A stretch of DNA of 64,000 nt. Origin: Eubacterium callanderi. Lineage in GTDB: Bacteria; Bacillota; Clostridia; Eubacteriales; Eubacteriaceae. Each line of letters starts with the position of its first letter. Positions within the stretch are counted from its first letter, which is position 1. Below the pieces are notes generated by a model that saw nothing but the letters and a program-made list of their open reading frames with translations, made no database searches and had not been told where the DNA came from. This document shows positions 8,217-15,300 of this stretch, in pieces. The stretch is taken from the NCBI RefSeq assembly GCF_900142645.1, contig NZ_FRBP01000005.1, positions 248,001-312,000 of the forward strand, written 5' to 3'. The position numbers and the translations under genes were made by a program.

Positions 8217-8855
8217 ATGATTAACAAAATAGCAAAAGAAAAAATGGGCAGATGGCAGAATGAGCAGAGGTGGCGGAATAAAACGCTGTCTGGGAATAAA
8301 AAGGCAATAACCCTTGTGAACCGGAATATGTTTACAAGACTCGTAATCATAGCCCAGGCAGTTTTTGGTCTCCTTTTGGTAATATGCCTGGTTTCCGATG
8401 AATTTCGAAAGCTTTTACCTGTTTATGTGGTCTGGTATCTGACGGGAGGCATGATTTATTTTATCTTCGGAAAAAGGCGGAATGTATTGCTCGGTATGTA
8501 CCTGTTCTGGAGTGTAATGGTAATTGGTTGTATTTATCTCAATATTGTAAAATCACCGCTGCTGCCCGCTACAGCCATTATTGGTGTTTTCCTGCTCATC
8601 CCTCTGACCATTATGGATGAGTCCTGGAGGATTTTGATTTTTACAGCTGCCTGTTATCTCATTAATATGGTGTTTGATATTTTGGTGAAGTCCAGCGCGC
8701 TTTTGATTGGGGATATGGTGACTTGTGGCGTATTTCTGGTTGCAGGAATTTTGATGGGGGATTACTTTCAGAATATTCGGCTGAAGCAAGTCGAGTTGAA
8801 AAGCTATATTTTAAAACGGCAGAATAAGGAGCAAGAAAATGGAGAAGAGGAATAG
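8217..8855 (+). CDS. Six-TM sensor-like membrane protein, probably truncated
   Basis: 212 residues with AAGGATGAG before the ATG. A charged N-terminal region of about 35 residues is followed by about six hydrophobic segments between 38 and 180, then a cytoplasmic tail rich in Lys, Glu and Gln that looks like the start of a coiled coil. This resembles the input module of a histidine kinase or diguanylate cyclase whose output domain is missing. It lies between RR1 and RR2, so it could be what remains of their kinase, but no H-box, N-box or GGDEF is visible. A 30-codon ORF overlaps its end. Confidence 0.6.
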   Translation: MINKIAKEKMGRWQNEQRWRNKTLSGNKKAITLVNRNMFTRLVIIAQAVFGLLLVICLVSDEFRKLLPVYVVWYLTGGMIYFIFGKRRNVLLGMYLFWSVMVIGCIYLNIVKSPLLPATAIIGVFLLIPLTIMDESWRILIFTAACYLINMVFDILVKSSALLIGDMVTCGVFLVAGILMGDYFQNIRLKQVELKSYILKRQNKEQENGEEE

Positions 8856-8931
8856 TGCTTTTCTGAATAAAGAACAAGAAATCAGATATCAGGAACATAT
8901 TTTTACTGTTTTTATTTACTTAGTTGGTTAA
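8839..8931 (+). CDS. Overlapping 30-residue ORF, possible truncated gene start
   Basis: The ATG at 8839 has AAGGAG eight bases upstream and overlaps the end of the membrane gene in another frame, the usual arrangement for a coupled next gene. The peptide (starting MEKRNSAFLNKEQE) is mostly polar and then hydrophobic, and stops after 30 codons. It may be the preserved start of a deleted partner protein, such as a kinase. I cannot assign a function, and it may not be a functional gene. Confidence 0.35.
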   Translation: MEKRNSAFLNKEQEIRYQEHIFTVFIYLVG

Positions 8932-8935
8932 AGCC

Positions 8936-9061
8936 ATTGATTTGAATCGGCTGAACGCCATTGGCGCCGAGGAACTGGCGCGCTGGCAGTATCCCGAAAA
9001 AGGCATTATTTTTGAGATACCACTCCCAGAAATAAATAATAAAAAAGTCCATGATGTGTGA
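8936..9061 (+). pseudogene. Possible 3' remnant of an unidentified gene
   Basis: From about 8936 a frame reads AIDLNRLNAIGAEELARWQY and continues to a TGA at 9059-9061. It has no start codon or ribosome site, but its amino acid composition is protein-like. It directly follows the truncated ORF at 8839, so the two may be the ends of a gene with an internal deletion. Family not recognised. Confidence 0.3.
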
Positions 9062-9082
9062 TGACGTCATGGGCTTTTATAA
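9043..9082 (-). terminator. Terminator of RR2
   Basis: AAAGTCCATGA pairs with TCATGGGCTTT (one wobble). On the minus strand it ends in a run of six T, just after the RR2 stop codon. Confidence 0.7.
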
Positions 9083-9084
9083 TT

Positions 9085-9927
9085 TCAGGAACCTTTCTTT
9101 TTTATGCCACTCTGTTGGTTTAAAAAGGCAGAAGTAAACTCAGCCCAGCTAAAATTGCTCATATACTCCCCCTGGAAGGACTTGATGGCGTCAAGGTCTC
9201 CCTCCAGAAAACGGTAATAGTCACAGTCCACCTTTTGGGTATCCAGAGCAAGATAGTTCCAGCGTTTGATGAGAATATCATCGACGCCGGCCTTCTCAAG
9301 GGCAGCTCTCAGGCTCGCGATAATGTTCTGGACATGCTTTTTATTGGACTTGGTACCTGACCGGTCCTCAAAGAGAACAGCGCATATATCCGAAATGGTC
9401 ACCCCATTTCCCTGGCGGTCCGCCAGATAGGCGAGCAGCTCTTTAGCCCGGGTACGCGAAAAAACAAGGGGCTTCTGATCCACAAAAGCGTCAAAGGTAC
9501 CAAAAGTGTGAAGGGTGACACGTTTTTTAAAAGGATCAGACTTCTGGCTTAAAGGAAGAACATGGAGATGTAAAAGCTCATTTTCGATGGCCTGTCGGGT
9601 TACAGGCTTTAAGAGATAACCCTGGGCATGGATCTGGAAAGCATCATAAGCGTAATCCCGGTAATGGGTTACGAAGACAATACGCACCTCGGGACAGAGT
9701 TTTTTTAGTTTTGAGGCCAGCTCAAGGCCAGAGATGGCCGACATTTTAATCGCCATAAAAGCCAGGTCCAGCCGTTTGCCCGATTCCCAGATCCATTTTT
9801 CCGCAAAGCTCAAAGCTTCTTTAGAACTTTTAAACCCATGGATATCTGCCGTTGGGAGAAACTCCTTTAAGATGTGTATCAGCCGTTCCAGCGACTGCTG
9901 CTCATCATCTGTTGCTAGTACATACAT
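9085..9927 (-). CDS. RR2: SARP-type response regulator lacking the phospho-acceptor Asp
   Basis: 280 residues, colinear with RR1 and RR3. The acidic pair Asp7-Asp8 and Lys107 are kept, but the phospho-acceptor segment reads FMAIKM, so residue 59 is Ala where RR1 and RR3 have Asp. The DNA-binding half (about 130-236) is intact: FGTFDAFVD, RAKELLAYLADRQG, DILIKRWNY and the GEYMSNFSWAEFT tail. It is therefore a pseudo-receiver that probably acts without phosphorylation, or by dimerising with the paralogues. AAGGAT precedes the ATG. Its own promoter (site K) is a perfect copy of the direct-repeat element. Confidence 0.88.
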   Translation of the reverse strand: MYVLATDDEQQSLERLIHILKEFLPTADIHGFKSSKEALSFAEKWIWESGKRLDLAFMAIKMSAISGLELASKLKKLCPEVRIVFVTHYRDYAYDAFQIHAQGYLLKPVTRQAIENELLHLHVLPLSQKSDPFKKRVTLHTFGTFDAFVDQKPLVFSRTRAKELLAYLADRQGNGVTISDICAVLFEDRSGTKSNKKHVQNIIASLRAALEKAGVDDILIKRWNYLALDTQKVDCDYYRFLEGDLDAIKSFQGEYMSNFSWAEFTSAFLNQQSGIKKKGS

Positions 9928-9960
9928 ATGCTTTATCCTTTGTTTACTTAGTATAATACT

Positions 9961-9997
9961 ATTTTACAGGACGGAGATCCACAAAAGACCAACAAAT
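9961..9997 (-). promoter_or_regulatory. SARP-type direct-repeat promoter (site K) of RR2
   Basis: On the minus strand ATTTGTTG and TTTTGTGG are 11 bp apart, and the second ends 12 bp before TAAAAT. The TCCTGTAAAATA segment is shared with the RR1 promoter. Confidence 0.72.
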
Positions 9998-10275
9998 GCA
10001 GACATAAGATAAAAATTCTCCCAAAACCCCGGTAAACGTTGGGCCTTTAAGGCAGTTTATAGCGAGATGCCCTCACCCTCTTTGTGCCAGGCCTGAAGCC
10101 TATCCGAGTGCTTCCACGGAAAGACGCGAGCCCCTATACCCGGGAGCGGATCACTGCCTGCATGGACGGCTTGGGCCCGAAACGCACCGGTCAAACCAGG
10201 CATTTTGTACTGTCCTTATAAAGGACGGTTTTATGATACTATACTGAGAACATCAAAACGAAAGGAGAGATACAG
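9998..10275. other. Intergenic region upstream of the 60-residue gene
   Basis: About 280 bp. A frame of about 50 codons ending near 10221 has no start or ribosome site and may be another gene relic, but I cannot name it. A small hairpin (GTCCTT/AAGGAC) at 10212-10226 is followed by TATGAT and TATACT, either of which could be the -10 for the next gene. No copy of the 37-bp element is seen. Confidence 0.35.
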
Positions 10276-10458
10276 ATGGCTTATGAACGAACCGCGATTA
10301 AAAACGAGCTTAAGATGAACCTGAACTACGGCGAAGTCGGCGGCAAGATCAAGAAAAAATTAAAGACCATCGGCGGCGTCACCACCGATGGGACCGCGGC
10401 TATCACTGGGGTAATCGTGAAAAACGGCAAAGTGCTGAAAGCGCATGTGGAAGTCTGA
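10276..10458 (+). CDS. Conserved-looking 60-residue protein, unknown function
   Basis: The ATG is preceded by AAGGAGAG. The peptide is basic (many Lys), has no signal or membrane segment, and contains Gly-rich turns (GGKIKKK, GGVTTDG) followed by a beta-like C-terminus (ITGVIVKNGKVLKAHVEV). It may be a small beta-rich cytoplasmic protein; I do not recognise the family. It lies between RR2 and the PepSY lipoprotein gene, in the same direction as the latter. Confidence 0.6.
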   Translation: MAYERTAIKNELKMNLNYGEVGGKIKKKLKTIGGVTTDGTAAITGVIVKNGKVLKAHVEV

Positions 10459-10482
10459 TGAAAACCTTAATTTTTGATGGAG

Positions 10483-10519
10483 GTTTGAGGATGATTTGTG
10501 GAACATGAGGTGATATAAT
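10483..10519 (+). promoter_or_regulatory. SARP-type direct-repeat promoter (site D) of PepSY lipoprotein
   Basis: GTTTGAGG at 10483 and ATTTGTGG at 10494 are 11 bp apart; 12 bp later comes TATAAT at 10514-10519. A further TTTGATGG lies at 10473. Confidence 0.7.
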
Positions 10520-10553
10520 ACACATAACAAGTAAAGAAAGAAGGGAGCAACCA

Positions 10554-10928
10554 ATGAAAAAAACAATTGTATTCACACTGATGCTGGGAATGACCGTAAT
10601 GTTCCTGGCAGGCTGCGGAGGAACCGCTTCTCCCGCCCCAACCGCTACCCCGACCGCCGCCCCGACTGCCACCCCAACCGCAACCACTCAGACGCCAGCC
10701 CCCAATAATAACGCGGCGGCCATTTCACCCGAACAGGCCAAGGCCATCGCTTTACAGCAGGCAGGCATTGCCGAAGCCGATGCCTGGGCGTTAAAGGTAG
10801 AGCAGGGAACCGAGAACGGCCGGCATGTCTACGAAGTCAATTTTAAATATGGCGGAAAAGAATATGATTACGACATTGACGCCGCCACCGGAGAAATTGT
10901 AAAACAGGACATTGATATTGACGATTAA
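10554..10928 (+). CDS. PepSY-domain lipoprotein
   Basis: 124 residues. A lipoprotein signal ends in the lipobox LAGC (lipidated Cys about 22). A Pro/Thr/Ala repeat linker covers about 27-55, and one PepSY-like domain about 58-122 (ISPEQAKAIALQQAG, then a YDIDAATGEIV ending). PepSY domains are often extracellular inhibitory or chaperone-like modules. The protein is exported and tethered to the membrane by a flexible stalk. It has its own site-D promoter and a terminator, so it is a single-gene member of the putative RR-SARP regulon, between RR2 and RR3. Confidence 0.85.
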   Translation: MKKTIVFTLMLGMTVMFLAGCGGTASPAPTATPTAAPTATPTATTQTPAPNNNAAAISPEQAKAIALQQAGIAEADAWALKVEQGTENGRHVYEVNFKYGGKEYDYDIDAATGEIVKQDIDIDD

Positions 10929-10942
10929 AAGATGATTTAGAA

Positions 10943-10979
10943 CAAAAAAGACCGGCATGGTTTTGTGCCGGTCTTTTAT
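10943..10979. terminator. Bidirectional terminator
   Basis: AAAGACCGGCA pairs with TGCCGGTCTTT, with A-run and T-run flanks. It lies between the convergent PepSY lipoprotein and RR3 genes. Confidence 0.88.
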
Positions 10980-11800
10980 TTTTTGCTTTTCGCCCGGTTC
11001 AGGTAGCCGACGGTAAATTCTGCCCAGCTGTAATTCGACATATACTCACCGTGAAAAGCGTTGATGGCGTCAATGTCGCCTTCCAGAAACCGGTAATAGT
11101 CGCAGTCCACCTTTTGGGTATCCAGGGCCAGGTAGTTCCATTTTTTAATAAGGATATCCCCGGCGCCCACGGCTTCCAGCCCCTGCTTCAGGCTTGAGAT
11201 GAGGTTCTGAACGTATTTTTTACTGGTCTTGCTGCCGCTCTCATCTTCAAAGAGCGCCGAGCAGATATCGGCCAGGGTAACGCCACTGCCCTGGCGGTCT
11301 GCCAGATAGGCCAGGAGCTCTTTGGCCCGAGTGCGGGAAAAGGCGATGGGCTTCGCCCCCATGAAGGCGTCGAAGGTGCCAAAGGTCCGAAGACGGACCC
11401 GGCGGGTATGGAACGGATCAGGGGGCGGCGTGGTGGCAAGATGAGCCATTTCCTCCTCGATAAGCTCCCCTGTGACCGGTTTCAGGATATAACCCCTGGC
11501 ATGGACGCGGTAAGCCTCGTAGGCGTAATCGGCAAAACCAGTCACAAAAAAGATCCCCACATCAGGACAGAGCTTTTTGAGCTCGGCGGCCAGCTCAATG
11601 CCCGTCATCCCAGGCATTTCCACATCCAGAAAGGCGAAATCAAGGGAGGTGTTTTGGCGCTGGCAAAGGAATCGTACAAAATCAAGGGCCTTTCGAGGTT
11701 GCTGAAAGCTGTGCACCTCGGCGTGGGGGAAAGCTTTCTGTAAAGTAACGGTCAGGCTGTCCAGCGATAAAGCTTCATCGTCTGTGGCCAGTATGTGCAT
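10976..11800 (-). CDS. RR3: response regulator with SARP/BTAD-type DNA-binding domain
   Basis: 274 residues; GAGGAGG precedes the ATG. The receiver covers 1-115 with Asp7-Asp8, phospho-acceptor Asp59 (FLDVEMPGMTG, the most canonical of the three) and Lys107. The SARP-type winged helix lies at about 127-233 and ends in the GEYMSNYSWAEFT tail. It is closely similar to RR1 and RR2 over the whole length, so the three arose by duplication. Its promoter has only one weak TTTTGAG copy before TATAAT (11834-11839), so unlike RR1 and RR2 it may not be autoregulated and may head the cascade. It is divergent from a relic unit and the giant surface-protein gene. Confidence 0.88.
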   Translation of the reverse strand: MHILATDDEALSLDSLTVTLQKAFPHAEVHSFQQPRKALDFVRFLCQRQNTSLDFAFLDVEMPGMTGIELAAELKKLCPDVGIFFVTGFADYAYEAYRVHARGYILKPVTGELIEEEMAHLATTPPPDPFHTRRVRLRTFGTFDAFMGAKPIAFSRTRAKELLAYLADRQGSGVTLADICSALFEDESGSKTSKKYVQNLISSLKQGLEAVGAGDILIKKWNYLALDTQKVDCDYYRFLEGDIDAINAFHGEYMSNYSWAEFTVGYLNRAKSKK

Positions 11801-11956
11801 GGCAAAGAACCTCCTCGTAATTTATTTACATTGATTATACCATGTTTTTCACTCAAAACCGAATAAAAAATTTCATTCAAAAAAATGTCAAAATATCCAT
11901 GCTTTGAGGTCGTCCTGTTATAATAGTCAGATTACACCAAAAAAATTTACAGGCGA

Positions 11957-12252
11957 TTGCGCGATGGAATCGATACGACCTTTGCCGACGTCGCCAAAGC
12001 AGTAACTACTTTTGAAATGCCAGATCGTGACATTATCGTCGGGCCAGGTTTAAAGACATCCCAATATCGGTTTGCTCTGTCATTGTTATAGATGGCAAGC
12101 TTGTGGATCCGTTCAACTACAGCCTGAAATCCGGGAGTGCCTTACTGAAATTAAAGGTAAGTTATCTGGATAGACTGAATGTCGGAAGCTATACCCTGCG
12201 CTTGGAATATAAAAACCAGTCCGTCGAAGCGAAGCCCCTGGTTCATATTTGA
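11957..12252 (+). pseudogene. Frameshifted 3' relic of a surface-protein gene
   Basis: An open frame from about 11957 to 12091 (containing ADVAKAVTTFEMP) is followed by a second frame, VIDGKLVDPFNYSLKSGSAL and on to a TGA at 12250. The second part has the pattern of X2-like or Ig-like repeats in clostridial surface proteins (VxVNGKxLDxxNYxxKSGSxxVxLKxSYL, then GxYTLxxEY). The change of frame near 12050-12090 and the lack of a start make it a pseudogene. A weak TTTGAGG plus TATAAT (11903-11924) precedes it and a perfect terminator overlaps its end, so it is the skeleton of a whole transcription unit. Confidence 0.6.
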
Positions 12253-12270
12253 ACCAGGGGCGCTGTTTTT
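12235..12270 (+). terminator. Intrinsic terminator of relic unit
   Basis: A perfect 11-bp stem, CCCCTGGTTCA/TGAACCAGGGG, with a 4-nt loop is followed by CGCTG and five T. It overlaps the stop codon of the relic. Confidence 0.85.
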
Positions 12271-12311
12271 ATGTATTAAAAAAATTAGTAAAACATGGAA
12301 TCAGAGTCTTG

Positions 12312-12348
12312 ATTTGTGGTTCTTTTGAGGAACTGCGAATGTTATCAT
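12312..12348 (+). promoter_or_regulatory. SARP-type direct-repeat promoter (site F) of giant surface protein
   Basis: ATTTGTGG at 12312 and TTTTGAGG at 12323 are 11 bp apart; 12 bp later comes TATCAT at 12343-12348. The leader is only about 25 nt. Confidence 0.7.
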
Positions 12349-12380
12349 ATAGACTAAGGAAAATTGTAAGGAGAGGAAAG

Positions 12381-15300
12381 ATGAAAAATAAAAATAAGAT
12401 TTTAGGAAGACTGTTGTGTATGTTCCTGGCTTTTTTGATGCCATTTGGTACCTGCGCGCAAGTTTTTGCTCAGGCGATGGACAGTGGTCCACCATTGAAA
12501 GCCAGCCAATCAGCTCTGGGCAGCCCCGGAACGATTTTGCCCCAGTCCATTCAGTTGGATACTAAGAATGGGCTGGCAGACATTACTCAGGGGGATACCA
12601 TTACAATAGGGCAAAACGGTCAGGCGACAATCTTAAACAATGGGGAAAGCCCGAATCAGGAAGTGGGCCCGGATCAGGATAAGGCGGAGGAGGATAAAAA
12701 CCAGCCGGTGGATCTTATGGGCGGCGAGACTATGGATGTGGAAGTAACTGAAAATGGAAACGACATCACGGTTACGCCCGACCTTCCGGAGCCGAACATT
12801 CGTTATGACGCCGAAGCGGCAGCAGCCGCTGAGGGCAACGAAAATATGGAGTACAAGGGTACCTTTGACGGCACAGATCTCTCCGCTTACAAGATCACGC
12901 CCCGAAGCGACGCGACTCCTTTTACCTCCATTATGGAAGAGGACAAAACAGAGTCGCTTAAGCGTTACTATGAAACCGACGTTATTGCCGGCGATGCTCT
13001 CACAGCTGCTGTGAATGAAGCCGATGGGTTCAGCCGGACGGTGGCCGAGAAGCTGAAAAACCCCGAAGAGCTTGCGAAGCTGGGGGTGGACACGCCTACC
13101 GGGCTGTTTAAAATGGTGTCGGAATCGCCAACGGGAGATCCCTCCCAGGATATTATCATCGTCGATGACCGCACAGTGGTAATACGTGTAACGGACCAGA
13201 ATGGCAAGGGCATTAACGGCGCGGCCGTCACCCTTAAATTTAAGGATAAGGATAACCGGGATGTTACCAAAAACGCAGTGACGGGAACATCTAACGGAAA
13301 GGATGGCTTTGCCATTATTACGGATATGGCGGGTACCCGGTCGGGCTTTTTAAATATTGAAAAGGACGGCTATCGGGTACTGACACAGCTGGACGCAGAT
13401 CTGGACGGAGGCAGTATCCTCATACATAAGCTTACGCCCACCAATGCAAAGGATGTGTATGTCCGCTGCGCGGATCTGGAAGGCTCCGATCTGATAAACA
13501 AACCCAACACCATTTCGCTGACGCCTAACACAACCAGAGATTTAAACCTGACAGTGCTTTTATCCGGCGGCAGTATGAATCATCTTCGGATGCAAGATTT
13601 ACGCATTAAAGCCAAAAACCCGTCCAGCGGTGATCGGGAGTTTAAGGAAAGCAGCAAGACGGAGCTAGGTGAAAAAACCATTCAGTTTACTTACACCAAA
13701 CGTTGGGCGGAAAAACTTTTAGATCCTGATACGGTGCTTAAGGCTAAGGACGTATTGACAATTGAGGAAACGCATGCAACAATCAAACCAGTGGAAATTA
13801 ATATGAAGGTCAAGGATGCGGTTGTTGAGAAGGCTACCTGGAATAATATTAAATTTAGTATTGTGGGCGCTGGAGGAAGCTTTACCATTCCTAAAAGTGT
13901 CCCTGCTATTGGGAATTCTAAACTGGACGTCGACTTTTTAAAACTGCCTATAACGCTGATCATCGGTCTTGACGGAACGGCCATTTTCAGCTATAAAGCA
14001 GATATTGAGACGATTATTGATCAAAAAGAATTTCTTACCAGTGATTTTATCCCGCGTAAACAGGAAAAGGCGAAAACGATCCGGGATAAGGTTCAGAACG
14101 CCTTTAATGCCAAGATGAAAGCTTTCAGCGAGGGCAAGGGGTTAATGACCGGGGACAGCGAATCGAGGTTCCCCATCGACGGATCCCACAGCGTCAAGGT
14201 CAACTTTATGGCCATGGGCAGCGGAAGCTATGACTGGAAAACGGGTTATATTACTCTGAGTACTTCCATGATGGTGGCACTGGAAGGAAAATACGGCATG
14301 ACCTTCTATGCCATTATCCCGCCATCGGTTTATGCGGGCTTTAACGCCTCGGCCAGTCTGTCGGCCAGCGGCGGTGTGGGCATCCGCTTTAAGCCTAAGG
14401 ATTTTATCAATACGGCGACTATGAGTAACGCTGGTCTCCTCGATACCATTGATCTGGCGCTGGGGCTGGGGGTATACGCCGGCGTTGGCCTCCATGGTCT
14501 GTTCTGTATTGAGGCCGATGGTGGCATACTAGCCAAAGGAACACTGGATTTCAGGTTAAATGAAACCGACCGCCCCAAGAATAAGATGTACCCCAGGGCA
14601 ACGGTGGATCTGGGCTATAATGTAGGGGTGACGGCGGTGGCGCTGTTCTTTAAGTACCATAAGGACTTTCTGGGAAAAACCTGGACGGTTTATGACAGCT
14701 GGCACCTCAAGGATAAGGAAACCGCCCTCGAAAAAGCCATGGAGGAGACGACCCGGGTTTACCAGATTAAATTTGAAGGCCAGGAGGAAGCTGTTGCCGA
14801 CAACCTGCCCGCGGCATCGGCCGACGGCACCTTGTCACCAACGGAGATCAAGGCCGATAAGCAGGTGTCTGAAGAAGACGCTACACCGGAAAACATTAAC
14901 GGCCTTAGCGATGGCGCGGACGGCACGGGCTTTAAAGCCGCCGATGCCACCAGCGGAAACTCCCGCCTGGCGTATATTGACCAGGATGGAAAAACCTATG
15001 CTTTCCGTATTGTGCTGGTTAAGTACAGCTTTTTGGGCTACACGTATCCGGCGTTGGTTTACCAGAAAGAAAAAGAAGACGGCAATGGGTTTGAGAATCA
15101 GTTTTATCAGATCCCTTATTTTGGCAATTACTATTATGACTATGACTTCGCGGCCTACACGCATCAGCAGGAAGGCAGTGGCAAGCACTTGACGGCCCTT
15201 AACATTATCAGCGGCTACCGGGGTTATGGTTACAGCGATAAGGACTGTGCAAAGCATACGATCAGCCGAGTTGTTCAGCTGGATCTGACCAATAATAAGA

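Noticed and set aside
11834-11860. TTTTGAG before TATAAT at the RR3 promoter
   Set aside because: Only one copy and a spacing of 11 bp; the position 11 bp upstream is a T-rich mismatch. Not counted as a regulon site.
11891-11924. TTTGAGG before TATAAT upstream of the 11957 relic
   Set aside because: Spacing to the -10 is 9 bp and there is no clear second repeat; counted only as a weak site.
12249-12380. Upstream in-frame extension of the giant surface protein
   Set aside because: It would place coding sequence over the promoter and its repeats, and the signal peptide begins only at 12381 behind AAGGAGAGG.
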